From IMG/VR virus record IMGVR_UViG_3300043775_001972, positions 1 to 32,030 of that record: a stretch of DNA of 32,030 nucleotides; one strand, 5' to 3'. Origin of the DNA: a virus. Positions within the stretch are counted from its first letter, which is position 1, and each line of letters begins with the position of its first letter. The translations under genes and the position numbers were made by a program. Under the pieces are notes generated by a model. The model worked only from the letters and a program-made list of their open reading frames with translations. It had not been told where the DNA came from and made no database searches. Of this stretch, positions 14,631 through 23,449 are shown piece after piece.

Positions 14631-17546
14631 ATGGCATTACTTAACCCTGGGGTACAAGTAACTGTTAGTGATGAGTCCATTTACTTACCATCAACGGCAT
14701 CTACAGTACCACTTTTTTTTATCGCCACCAAATACGGAAAACTTTTACCAAACACTAACTCGGTTGCCTACGGAACAATCGAAGCTGGCGTCCCACGGTT
14801 AATTACTTCATTACGTGAAAGTATTGAGGCATACGGATTTCCGATTTTTAAACGCGATGTTTACGATCAACCTTTGCACGGCGATTGCAGAAATGAATAT
14901 GGGTTGTTCGCATTAAACCAATTTTTAAAATTGGGAAATCGCGCTTACGTTATCCGCGCAGATATCGATTTAGATGATGATACAGAAACAGCATCTAATA
15001 TCTGGGAATCAAAAACAACACCTAATGTAGTTTCTAATGCAAAATTAGCTGCTACCATTTATTTAAATGCAGTTCAAAATTATAGAACAGCAAATAGAAA
15101 TACTCAATTATTGGGTGGATCTATTCAAATTCCAGTTGATTTATTGGATGATGCTGGTAATATTTTACCGATTCCAACAAATGCATCTCAAGCTTTAATT
15201 GATAAGTATAGCGCTTATTATAAAGAATTGAATGAAATGCAAGCTGAAAATGCACAATTAGAAAAAATTATTAATAATGCGATGGTCGAGTTAGCTAAAA
15301 CAACTAGCACCTTTGCAGACAAATATAGAGATAGTGCATATCTAAGATTTAACATTTCTAATATTTTAAGTGGTAATTTTTATAACGTAGAAAATACAAC
15401 TTTAGATGCAAATGGACATTTACAGTATAGTTATTCCCAATATCTACCAGTAGCTACTAATAAAAACACAAACGGATTAATTTTAAGCACAAACCAATAC
15501 ACTGAATCTACTAAAGAAACAAATTTATTAAGTGCCGCCGCTCGTTTAGTTTACGCATCACCTTATGATCCAGTAACTAGCCAACCACCAGTAGCATCAA
15601 CTCACTTTACTGGTATTCTTGGTCGCCTTAGAGAAATGATTCGCCCAACCGATATCGGTTCAATGCGTAATTCATTTAATAATGGTTCAGTGTTTATTCC
15701 TGCTATTGCAGCTAACCCAGCAGCAACGCCACCAATAACAGGTCGTGCACAACAAACATTCTTTACTGACGGTTCTGGTTCAGTTATTAAAGGTAAATTA
15801 CGTCTACATGGAGCTACAATTGCAGGAACAGTTAATTTAACAACTGGTGAATGTAATTTAACTGCTTCTTATGGTAGTTACACTTTAAATATAGGTAATT
15901 CAACCACTACATCATTAACACCAACACAAATTAATGCTATTCGTGCAGATGCAGTATCAGACGCAGCGAAATTATTAGATTTAGATATTATTAATATCAC
16001 TAATAAAGTTCCAGCGAATGTTGATATTGAACTTTACGTTGATACTGTTGGTAGATTAACTGGTTCGATTCCTCAATTTGTAGTTCAAAATTATCCAAAC
16101 AATCACACAGTAAACGAATTACCATCATCTTCGGCTTCGGCTTCAAAATCGATTACTATTAGACCAATCGTGATTAATGGTTTAGTTGATATTGATTTCA
16201 GACCATCAGTTAATATTTTAGCATCAGATGGATTTACTGTTGATGCCGGTGGTTCATTAGTTGACGGAATCTATACGGGTACTGCATCTAATGTTGGTAG
16301 AAGCACTGTTTTAACTATTTTATCTAAAACATCATCTGGTACTGTTGCTTTATTAACTGGAGCTACATTTACTGGCGATGTTAGTATGGTATTAAATAAC
16401 CGTAAAGTAAATGGTATATCTGTTGAACAATTCGGAAATTTAGTAAAAACTGTTTGTTTACAATACGAACGCACTCAAAGTTGGTTCTTCTCAAAAGAAT
16501 TATCAGCTCATAATGGTTCGGATAATTTAATTGGTAGTGATGATGCATCACGTCGATTAGCAGTCGTAAATAAATTTGTTCAAGTTATTCGCGATAACTC
16601 AAGTGTTAATATGGAAGTTGAACCTTTGATGGGTAGTGATATTACATCTGAGGGTTATGAATTTAACTTAGTATTATGTCCTGGTTTCCCAGAATTAGCT
16701 GACGAAATGTTAAGTTTAGTTGAACAAGTAAAATACGAAGCATTAGTATTAGCTGATACTCCAATGAATATGACACCTCGTGATGTTATTAGTTGGGGCC
16801 AATCAATTGATCAATCAACTATTATATCAATATCTAATAATATTAGATCAGATAATCGTGGTTTGATTGCTTATTATTATCCACATGGATATGCATCAAA
16901 CTTAGATGGATATGATGTAATGTGTGCCGCCTCTGGTATCGCGTTAGCTGCATTAACTAATAGTGATAATACAAGTTATGTTTGGATGGCACCAGCTGGT
17001 CCAAATAGAGGCTTAGTATCAGGAACAATTGGTGTAAATGCGGTTGGTTACGTTGAAGGTTTATTAGGTACGCCAGATGCTATGTTTAAACGAGTTCGTT
17101 TAAATGAAGGTTTACGCGATAGTTTATATTCATTATGTAATATTAACCCAATACATGATTCATTGCAACATGGTGTTATGGTATGGGGTCAAAAAACTCG
17201 CGTTAACTTAGGATTTAATTCGGCATTAGATCGTATTAACGTTGCGCGTTTGATAATGTTTATTAGACGTGGTGTAAGAAAAGCATTATATCGCTTCTTA
17301 ATGGAACCAAATGATGATATTACACGTAAAAACGTAACATCATTGGTTAATTCGTATTTACATGACATTAAAATCAAACGTGGTTTGTATGACTTCGCGG
17401 TATTATGCGATACTAGCAATAATACAGCAGACACGATTGATCGTAATGAATTATATGTTCATATTGCATTAAAACCAACAAAAGCGATCGAGTTTATCTA
17501 CGTACCAATTACGTTAGTAAAAACCGGCGATTCAGTAACCGCATAA
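14631..17546 (+). CDS. gp18: Contractile tail sheath protein (T4 gp18 type), enlarged
   Basis: 971 residues against 659 in T4. Residues 1-120 show the sheath N-terminus: LLNPGVQVTVSDES, ATKYGKLLPN, SLRESIEAYGFPI and NQFLKLGNRAYVIRA. The C-terminal third (about 640-971) holds the conserved subtilisin-like-fold core and handshake region: GYEFNLVLCPGFPEL, DTPMN, WMAPAGPNRGLVSG, MVWGQKTRVNLG, LDRINVARLIMFIRRGVRKAL and IKPTKAIEF-like HIALKPTKAIEFIYV. About 500 residues in between are extra relative to a minimal sheath: a likely coiled coil (about 196-236) and serine/threonine-rich beta domains (about 360-600) that should face outward. GGGAG precedes ATG. It is the only rightward gene between 1348 and the window end, and a strong hairpin follows its stop. 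Confidence 0.95.
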   Translation: MALLNPGVQVTVSDESIYLPSTASTVPLFFIATKYGKLLPNTNSVAYGTIEAGVPRLITSLRESIEAYGFPIFKRDVYDQPLHGDCRNEYGLFALNQFLKLGNRAYVIRADIDLDDDTETASNIWESKTTPNVVSNAKLAATIYLNAVQNYRTANRNTQLLGGSIQIPVDLLDDAGNILPIPTNASQALIDKYSAYYKELNEMQAENAQLEKIINNAMVELAKTTSTFADKYRDSAYLRFNISNILSGNFYNVENTTLDANGHLQYSYSQYLPVATNKNTNGLILSTNQYTESTKETNLLSAAARLVYASPYDPVTSQPPVASTHFTGILGRLREMIRPTDIGSMRNSFNNGSVFIPAIAANPAATPPITGRAQQTFFTDGSGSVIKGKLRLHGATIAGTVNLTTGECNLTASYGSYTLNIGNSTTTSLTPTQINAIRADAVSDAAKLLDLDIINITNKVPANVDIELYVDTVGRLTGSIPQFVVQNYPNNHTVNELPSSSASASKSITIRPIVINGLVDIDFRPSVNILASDGFTVDAGGSLVDGIYTGTASNVGRSTVLTILSKTSSGTVALLTGATFTGDVSMVLNNRKVNGISVEQFGNLVKTVCLQYERTQSWFFSKELSAHNGSDNLIGSDDASRRLAVVNKFVQVIRDNSSVNMEVEPLMGSDITSEGYEFNLVLCPGFPELADEMLSLVEQVKYEALVLADTPMNMTPRDVISWGQSIDQSTIISISNNIRSDNRGLIAYYYPHGYASNLDGYDVMCAASGIALAALTNSDNTSYVWMAPAGPNRGLVSGTIGVNAVGYVEGLLGTPDAMFKRVRLNEGLRDSLYSLCNINPIHDSLQHGVMVWGQKTRVNLGFNSALDRINVARLIMFIRRGVRKALYRFLMEPNDDITRKNVTSLVNSYLHDIKIKRGLYDFAVLCDTSNNTADTIDRNELYVHIALKPTKAIEFIYVPITLVKTGDSVTA

Positions 17547-17557
17547 AGTTACATAGA

Positions 17558-17590
17558 AAAAGCCGTAATTGTTATGATTACGGCTTTTCT
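17558..17590. terminator. Strong terminator, likely bidirectional
   Basis: 12-bp perfect stem (17558-17569 with 17577-17588, 7-base loop) containing AGCCGTAAT, followed on the plus strand by CTTTTCTTTT and on the minus strand by CTTTTTCT. It ends the sheath transcript and can also end the leftward gp13-gp14-gp15 transcript arriving from 17666. A second small hairpin (17594-17598 with 17604-17608, GCCGT/ACGGC) repeats the GCCGT core. The rest of the 17547-17665 gap is A/T-rich without a gene. Confidence 0.9.
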
Positions 17591-17665
17591 TTTGCCGTAT
17601 AAAACGGCTTAAATAATAAATTTATGTAATGATATTGATTTAATTTAAATCGGCATATACCCCAA

Positions 17666-18412
17666 TTATGCCAAGGTATCTAAAACCGATAAATCAAACG
17701 CACTTTTATTCGGATCTAACCTATCATCTAAAACAATATTATCAAAATCCATAGTATCATTTACACTAGCTATTCGTAACTTAATAGTTCTAATTCTATC
17801 GTTTTTAATTTCAGCCGGCGCAGACAAATAAACTATAAATTCAAAATTTAAAGTATGAATAATAGTTCTGCGTTCACCCATTACTGGGAAGTTTTCTTCA
17901 TTGCTAATACTAGTTAATTCAACTGTGGTAATTTTGCCGCCATCGAATAATGCATCTGAAGTTTGAATTTGCAAACTGGGATTAAATAAAATTAAAACTT
18001 GCTCTAATATTTGTAATTGGGAATCCAAATTACTACTATATATTTTTAACTCCATTGATAATTTAAATGGAGTAGGCATAACTTGACTAATCGTTTTAGT
18101 ATCTTCGGGAAAAACACCGCCAACTGGAGTATACGACATTGTTTTTATAGTATCGACACCTTTAAATCGATCTGATGCCATAGTAATATCTCTAAGATAA
18201 GCTGATACTACGGGTAATCTTAATGGTTGATTTTGAGTATTACCTGAGGCAATAGCAGCAGAAACTCTATCCATACTACCATACATAACAGGAACATCGA
18301 TAGATTTGATAGTTCCATCTTTAGTTCGACCAGTCTTTACTTCAAACCCCCTAAAGATTTCCATAAATTGGACTATATGTTTTTTAATCTGATTATTATA
18401 ATAATAATTCAT
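17666..18412 (-). CDS. gp15: Tail terminator / sheath stabiliser (T4 gp15 type)
   Basis: 248 residues, near the T4 length (272). The N-terminus follows gp15: YYNNQIKKHIVQFMEIFRG, then KSIDVPVMYGSMDRV, then LPVVSAYLRDITMASDRF, where T4 has YNSSFRRYATLMGDLF, IRVPITYAS and LPRINLHLVDF. The centre has MPTPFKLSMELKIYSSN and QILEQVLILFNPSLQI, equivalent to SPIKMIYELSIFTR and QIVEQILPYFQP. gp15 forms a hexameric ring that caps tube and sheath and receives the head neck. It is the last gene of a leftward operon whose order 13-14-15 matches T4. The gene starts one base after the preceding stop. Confidence 0.9.
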   Translation of the reverse strand: MNYYYNNQIKKHIVQFMEIFRGFEVKTGRTKDGTIKSIDVPVMYGSMDRVSAAIASGNTQNQPLRLPVVSAYLRDITMASDRFKGVDTIKTMSYTPVGGVFPEDTKTISQVMPTPFKLSMELKIYSSNLDSQLQILEQVLILFNPSLQIQTSDALFDGGKITTVELTSISNEENFPVMGERRTIIHTLNFEFIVYLSAPAEIKNDRIRTIKLRIASVNDTMDFDNIVLDDRLDPNKSAFDLSVLDTLA

Positions 18413-18413
18413 T

Positions 18414-19928
18414 TTAACGGCCTATTTTAGTAATATCGACACCATTATCTTCATAATTTGATATCGTTGGTTTTTTTGAATTAGATCTCATACGTTTATC
18501 TTCTTCCATAAAGATCCATCTTTGTTTTGCTGATGAATATCTATATAATCTAGGTGGAATCGGATCTTCTAAAGTCGAATAAGTTAATCGATGATAATCT
18601 TTATTCTTCGGATTTTTAGGATAATCATCACCTTCAGTATAAGGCAACCCATTTGGTGGCATAGCATCTTCTTGAAAATATTCGTATGGATTAGATGAAC
18701 TATAATTGGCTCCGAATCTAGCACCTTTGCGAATAGTCTCAGCATCGATTTGTTTAGCATCATTAAAGCTACCACCAACTTCAGGAACTAATGTATTAGC
18801 TTCCGCTTTAATTTTTTTAGATGATTTTAATGCAGTAGTATTAAATGACTCACCGATACTATCAAAGAAGTCATTATTTAAATCACCCATTAAGTCCATA
18901 GTTTCTTGACTTGCGATCATTGGTTGAGCTGTAATAGAATATAAGGTTGGTTGCCACCCAGGAGTAAAACCACCACTATCCCAAGTTACATCAGTAACCT
19001 CTAAATATTTTTTAACTGGAGTTAAATTTGTATCATATTGAACTTCGCATAAAACATCAATAATATCACCAATAACAATAGGTCGTTTTAAACGCTGAAC
19101 GACCATATTAAAACCCATTTTAAAATTATATTGGTTATTTAAATTTAAACCCATCGCACTAAATTCTGTCATTACATCAACTTGATTATAAAATGCTTTG
19201 ATAACTATAGGATCAATTGAATAACTTCTATCTCTATTTTCTAAGAAAGCCATATCATCTTGGATATTGCTTATATGAGTTTTCGTATATTCGGAGAATG
19301 ATAATTTTTTGATAATCCATAAATCATCTTCAGTTCCCACATATTGGATAGGAACTATACGCCAAAATCTAGCAGGATAACTTTGTTTAATATCTAACCA
19401 ATGAGCATCAGCATCATTTGGTATAGTTAAAAGAGCAATACCTTTCCAATTAATACCATTTTCTGAATTTTCAACTCGAGCTTTAATTATACGATTTTTA
19501 GGTAATTCGCCTTGCTGTATATAAACTGAAGTAACATGATATTTTACTTCAGTATGAATCGCATACTTATTAATATCTGTATCTTTAATTTTTATCGGCC
19601 CAAAATCATAACCAATATAAGTATTTGGATCTCGCTTACCGCATTTTTTAATAGAACGCCATTCACAAGGATCATCTTGAAAAACATTACTAGCCGGAAA
19701 TTCAGGGTATTCACCGTTAGCAATTACAGTTCCATCTAACGGTAATAAATCTTTTTGTTCATGTATACCTAATAATTTATAAATGAGGACATTAGTACCA
19801 CCGATCATAAGACCTTCGGTTACATATTCATTCATTAACTTATCGGATAATGGTTCATTAAATAATTGAAATGAACCATTCTGCTGAATCATTGGCGGGA
19901 TGATTCTATTCGGATTATAAGTAGCCAT
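18414..19928 (-). CDS. gp14: Neck protein (T4 gp14 type) with discoidin-like insertion
   Basis: 504 residues, about twice T4 gp14 (256). Residues 1-70 (including LMNEYVTEGLMIGGTNVLIYKL) and 238-350 (EFSAMGLNLNN, RPIVIGDIIDV, YLEVTDVTWD) fit the gp14 layout, where a GD-[LI]-I segment precedes an LxEI/V-V strand. Between them, residues 76-215 look like an F5/8 type C (discoidin) galactose-binding-like domain: FPASNVFQDDPCEWRS, TYIGYDFG, VTSVYIQQG, ARVENSENGINWKGI and ARFWRIVPI. The last 130 residues are polar, ending with PPRLYRYSSAKQRW and a basic tail. gp14 with gp13 closes the filled head; the inserted domain may bind saccharides. Order gp13-gp14-gp15 supports the call. Confidence 0.7.
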   Translation of the reverse strand: MATYNPNRIIPPMIQQNGSFQLFNEPLSDKLMNEYVTEGLMIGGTNVLIYKLLGIHEQKDLLPLDGTVIANGEYPEFPASNVFQDDPCEWRSIKKCGKRDPNTYIGYDFGPIKIKDTDINKYAIHTEVKYHVTSVYIQQGELPKNRIIKARVENSENGINWKGIALLTIPNDADAHWLDIKQSYPARFWRIVPIQYVGTEDDLWIIKKLSFSEYTKTHISNIQDDMAFLENRDRSYSIDPIVIKAFYNQVDVMTEFSAMGLNLNNQYNFKMGFNMVVQRLKRPIVIGDIIDVLCEVQYDTNLTPVKKYLEVTDVTWDSGGFTPGWQPTLYSITAQPMIASQETMDLMGDLNNDFFDSIGESFNTTALKSSKKIKAEANTLVPEVGGSFNDAKQIDAETIRKGARFGANYSSSNPYEYFQEDAMPPNGLPYTEGDDYPKNPKNKDYHRLTYSTLEDPIPPRLYRYSSAKQRWIFMEEDKRMRSNSKKPTISNYEDNGVDITKIGR

Positions 19929-19931
19929 ATA

Positions 19932-22724
19932 TTACCCCAATACCATAGTACTTTCCATACCAAATTTTTCTGGTTCACTAGCGAGGTAAGTATTGATTTC
20001 CATTCTGCATTTATCAAACATCTCATCCGCTCTAGCTTGTAAATCACTAGAATTTAAACTAACTGATCCGCCCGCCCCAGGAACTGAACCATATTTACCT
20101 CTGATATTAGCTAACATCACACAAGCTTCACCTAAAGCCCATTGTAATATCCATTTACTAGAAATACGATCCATAATTAATTCTTGCTCCGTTCTTTCGA
20201 CCGAACAATCACACATTACACGCTCACTGAGGCCTATATTTTGAAATATATCTAATTTGCGAGTTCTTTCATTAAATCGATGAACTATTCTAGTAGCAAA
20301 TAATATATCCATTAATTCCGTATATTCACTAATAATATGATAAGAAACTAAATCCATCCCCATAGATGGATTATATAACCATTGCATTAATTGTTGTGCG
20401 TAAATGCCATTTCCTTGAGCTGAACTAACATAAGCACTATTTCTACGATAAACTGCTTGAATACTTACAATTCTATTTAATCCAATATTTTTATCAGTTA
20501 ATAGATAAGATTGTTGATTGGGAACTAAATCTAAAAAGAATATCGAACGATCGTACGCACTACTAGATAATTTTCTAAACATGCCCAATGCTAAATCAAC
20601 ACATAATTCCAATTGAGCTTTGTCTAATTCGACTTGAATTGCCGGATATCCCAATAACATTAAAATGCGTTCTATTAAATTTCTACGTTCATCTAATGAA
20701 CCATCAGTACCAACCCCTAATTGTTTATAGGTTGGTTCAGATTGAATACTATCCGTCCCGATAACGAACGGTAAATATTTACCGCGAGGTGATGTATAAT
20801 AGAATAAGTTATAGTCGTTATTATGTAGTTCTGGCATAACAATTCTAGATTTACTACCTAGTGTATTGCTAGTTATAGTTATATTGCCGTTAATAAATTC
20901 ACAGAGTGCTCTAGGTTGTGTTTCAACCCAAATTCGATTAAATTTAAATAATTTATTATTTGAGGTATTAAACCATAAATCGTTTGTTTTTGGTTTAAGC
21001 GAAGAAGTACTATACATCAAAGTTTGCCAGTTAATACCGTTCCAGGTATATAATGTATTACTCGATGTATTGTACCATAATTGACCGGTCTGGACGATAG
21101 ACGGATCAGTTAAAAGGGAACATCCTTGTACAATAGTCCATGATATACCATCAAACTGACGATACAATTTATTTATCGTATCATACCAAAAATCATTTAT
21201 TGCTAATTTCGGTTCAGTATTTTGTTGAAAGTAATCAACATCAACCCATTGAGAACCGTCCCATTTATGTAGCGTATTATCAAACCAAAAATCATTAGTT
21301 TTGATCGGAGATAATGTAGGGTCGGTTGCATTAGTAATATAAGGAATGTTCACCCATAATAAATTTAAAATATCCCAAGCATATAAATCAGTAGTATCAA
21401 ACCAATACCACTCATCCGGATTAGTTACATCATATGATACATTAATAATATCAATTCCTAATGCAATCCAAGATAAACTCATAACATTATATGTATAAAC
21501 GGTATTAGTTACTTTATCATACCAATTAAGATCAGGAACTGGTGTCGGTCTAGTCGCCGACATATCAATATCAGTTAATACCCATTGTTTATTAATTAAT
21601 TGATAAACATTAGAACCATTATACCAATAATAACCATCTGAAAAAGTTAATGGATCTACATCACTTGTAAAAACAGTAATTGGAGACCAATTATTTTTAC
21701 ATCCGGTATTATATTTTGAAAAGGTTTTATTATTAAACCAAATTTCATTGCATTTAAATTGTTTAGTTAAAGCTGGATCATCAAATGAATAATAAGTTTT
21801 ATGAGCTTTCCAAACTTTATTATTTAACGTATATGTTTTAGTAGGTGCTAACCAATGATCAGAACAAGATAATTCATTAATTGGTTTTATATATTTGAAA
21901 GAATCTTGTATTTCCCAAGCCTCATCCCATTTATATAATTCATCGGAAAGCCAATAATCACCGACGTTTAAAATATTAGCAGATTGAGGTCCAAAAAAAC
22001 ATTCTTGTTCAATTTCATTATAACCATCAAATTTAAACAATTTATTATTAGTTATTCTAAACGCATTCGTATTTTTCTGAGTATCGCCAAGATAAACATT
22101 ATCGATTTGGATTATGTTTAAGTTAATTTGATCTACTAACTCTTGGTAATTAGTTGCTTGAATATTAAATGTATAATCTTTATCATCAATAGTAATGAAT
22201 AAATCATTATCGATATCGATAGTATCAGTAATTAAAGCATTTAATTCAATGGTATGACGACCTTTAGTATCTGCAGATTTTTTATTTAACTGCATTGGAA
22301 TTGAATAGCTAAAAATACCGTCATGATAATACGCAATATTATCAATAGCAAAACCAGCAATATAATAATTCGTATTAGGTAATAAATCAGTTAATTGGAT
22401 ACTAGATGTCGTTTTATCATTATAAAATGCACCGATAACTAAAGTATCGCCGATACCATCACCCATAAATTTATTTACGTCGAGTGTAGTATCAAATTGA
22501 TAATACGTTCCATTAACTGGTTTAACTTCAATTGGTTTAGTATCTAATAATAATAAGATACCATTATAAAAATCAGGTGGTAAGTATGGATTATCAATAT
22601 TCGCAGGTATCCCCCAAATTACATTAGCAGTAGTATCGGAGGTTCTTTCGAATGAAATAGAAATTCTATTGCCGTCATCATTAACTGATGCTGGGGTGTC
22701 ATTATACGGGGAATACGCGCTCAT
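19932..22724 (-). CDS. gp13: Neck protein (T4 gp13 type) fused behind an Fn3-like domain and ~10 W-[YF] repeats
   Basis: 930 residues, about three times T4 gp13 (309). Residues 20-135 resemble a fibronectin III domain (SSIQLTDLLPNTNYYIAGFAI). Residues 255-600 contain ten copies of a 33-40 residue unit of the form [DG]-x-W-[YFL]-[DN]...LY-x-[WF]-[DN]-G-x-x-W, clearest in NDFWFDNTLHKWDGSQWV, NDFWYDTINKLYRQFDG and GQLWYNTSSNTLYTWNG. From about 675 the gp13-type core begins: DERRNLIERILMLLGYPAIQVELDK and LELCVDLALGMFRKL match [28 protein letters not shown] of T4. The C-terminus GGSVSLNSSDLQARADE fits the end of gp13. gp13 binds the portal. The fused repeats would project from the neck, like whiskers or collar (inference). 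Confidence 0.75.
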   Translation of the reverse strand: MSAYSPYNDTPASVNDDGNRISISFERTSDTTANVIWGIPANIDNPYLPPDFYNGILLLLDTKPIEVKPVNGTYYQFDTTLDVNKFMGDGIGDTLVIGAFYNDKTTSSIQLTDLLPNTNYYIAGFAIDNIAYYHDGIFSYSIPMQLNKKSADTKGRHTIELNALITDTIDIDNDLFITIDDKDYTFNIQATNYQELVDQINLNIIQIDNVYLGDTQKNTNAFRITNNKLFKFDGYNEIEQECFFGPQSANILNVGDYWLSDELYKWDEAWEIQDSFKYIKPINELSCSDHWLAPTKTYTLNNKVWKAHKTYYSFDDPALTKQFKCNEIWFNNKTFSKYNTGCKNNWSPITVFTSDVDPLTFSDGYYWYNGSNVYQLINKQWVLTDIDMSATRPTPVPDLNWYDKVTNTVYTYNVMSLSWIALGIDIINVSYDVTNPDEWYWFDTTDLYAWDILNLLWVNIPYITNATDPTLSPIKTNDFWFDNTLHKWDGSQWVDVDYFQQNTEPKLAINDFWYDTINKLYRQFDGISWTIVQGCSLLTDPSIVQTGQLWYNTSSNTLYTWNGINWQTLMYSTSSLKPKTNDLWFNTSNNKLFKFNRIWVETQPRALCEFINGNITITSNTLGSKSRIVMPELHNNDYNLFYYTSPRGKYLPFVIGTDSIQSEPTYKQLGVGTDGSLDERRNLIERILMLLGYPAIQVELDKAQLELCVDLALGMFRKLSSSAYDRSIFFLDLVPNQQSYLLTDKNIGLNRIVSIQAVYRRNSAYVSSAQGNGIYAQQLMQWLYNPSMGMDLVSYHIISEYTELMDILFATRIVHRFNERTRKLDIFQNIGLSERVMCDCSVERTEQELIMDRISSKWILQWALGEACVMLANIRGKYGSVPGAGGSVSLNSSDLQARADEMFDKCRMEINTYLASEPEKFGMESTMVLG
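20919..22046 (-). repeat. Coding region of W-[YF] repeats in the gp13-like protein
   Basis: Encodes residues 227-602, an initial NKLFKFDGYN partial copy plus ten repeats starting near residues 257, 288, 327, 364, 398, 437, 477, 510, 547 and 581. Every copy keeps a W-[YFL] pair near the start and, about 15-20 residues later, a tryptophan after a D/N-x turn. Spacing is 33-40 residues. Sequence between the aromatic positions varies strongly, so the copies are old or under diversification. Confidence 0.8.
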
Positions 22725-22733
22725 AATTATATC

Positions 22734-23096
22734 TTACTCAGCTAAGGTTGAAACGCCTAATGCGTATTCAACAGTAATTGAAGCTTCCGAAGTAGTTAAA
22801 ACACTAATAAGAACTTCGGGCCCATCATATGCAAATAATTTAGTAATAACTGATGATTCATTATTAATTAAAAATTCAACTGGATCCTCGCTAGTAAATA
22901 CGCCAGTTGTTGCAATACCTAATTGCATCGGTTCCATTGATGCATCGATATCAACTGATCCTACACCATAACTATTAAATGGTACTGTGATATTATTGGT
23001 AATGATGCGATTTGCAGTAACTCGACCATTAGCTAATTCAGTTTTGATATCTGCATTAAAATCAATGGATAATTGGGTAGGATTTCGAATAGCCAT
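22734..23096 (-). CDS. Small hypothetical virion-like protein
   Basis: 120 residues, unrecognised. It alternates polar and hydrophobic residues as a beta-sandwich would (ITVPFNSYGVGSVDIDAS, EVLISVLTTSEASITVEYAL) and has no cysteine or basic patch. The first gene of the gp13-14-15 operon, nine bases before the gp13-like gene; GGAG lies 12 bases upstream of ATG and a late promoter 29 bases upstream. Location with connector genes suggests a head or neck accessory protein, but nothing in the sequence proves this. Confidence 0.65.
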   Translation of the reverse strand: MAIRNPTQLSIDFNADIKTELANGRVTANRIITNNITVPFNSYGVGSVDIDASMEPMQLGIATTGVFTSEDPVEFLINNESSVITKLFAYDGPEVLISVLTTSEASITVEYALGVSTLAE

Positions 23097-23125
23097 GCAA
23101 TAAAATCTCCATATTTAAATATGAA

Positions 23126-23133
23126 TATTTATG
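23126..23133 (-). promoter_or_regulatory. Late promoter motif CATAAATA for the gp13-14-15 operon
   Basis: CATAAATATTCATA on the minus strand, 29 bases before the ATG at 23096 and 40 bases after the terminator of the preceding unit. Fits the NATAAATA set. Confidence 0.65.
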
Positions 23134-23148
23134 GTTTTCTTGGAATAA

Positions 23149-23173
23149 TATAAATACTTGATTACTATAAATA
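23149..23173 (+). promoter_or_regulatory. Two rightward TATAAATA elements (23149-23156 and 23166-23173), doubtful
   Basis: Both are exact TATAAATA on the plus strand, 17 bases apart. Rightward transcription from here would be antisense to the two genes to the right. The second one is also the complement of the T-rich tail of the leftward terminator at 23173-23201, so it may exist only as terminator tail. Confidence 0.25.
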
Positions 23174-23201
23174 AAAAGGGATGGATTATTAAATCCATCC
23201 C
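23173..23201 (-). terminator. Rho-independent terminator after the 71-aa gene
   Basis: 10-bp perfect stem (23178-23187 with 23192-23201, 4-base loop) with GGGATGGATT arms, followed on the minus strand by CCCTTTTTATTTATAG. It lies 12 bases after the stop at 23213. Confidence 0.9.
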
Positions 23202-23212
23202 CACTAAAACTA

Positions 23213-23428
23213 CTATGACAATGTACGACCAACTTGAAATAAATCAAGGGGCATACAAATCGGAGTCGTCGTATCCGTCGGGAAAACTAATACGTCGCCT
23301 ACCATTGCATCTCCAGGTACATCAAATCTATTACCATCACTATCAATCGCGACTTTCATTGTTGGAACTTCCAAGCTAGTGATAGTCGTGTATGCGATAG
23401 TTTGGTTAATATTTGTCGCACTTTTCAT
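23213..23428 (-). CDS. Small hypothetical protein
   Basis: 71 residues, unrecognised, no cysteine apart from C58. The C-terminal half (MKVAIDSDGNRFDVPGDAMVG and VLVFPTDTT) suggests a small beta barrel. GGAGAGG lies seven bases before ATG, a strong ribosome site, and a terminator follows the stop, so it is very likely expressed. It shares a two-gene operon with the 130-residue protein. Shadow frames on the other strand in this region lack such signals. Confidence 0.65.
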   Translation of the reverse strand: MKSATNINQTIAYTTITSLEVPTMKVAIDSDGNRFDVPGDAMVGDVLVFPTDTTTPICMPLDLFQVGRTLS

Positions 23429-23449
23429 AACGTCCTCTCCAAGATTAAT

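Noticed and set aside
23062-23379. Short frames across the 23097-23212 gap on both strands
   Set aside because: They run through the promoter and terminator hairpin and overlap well-supported genes; translations have no family features.
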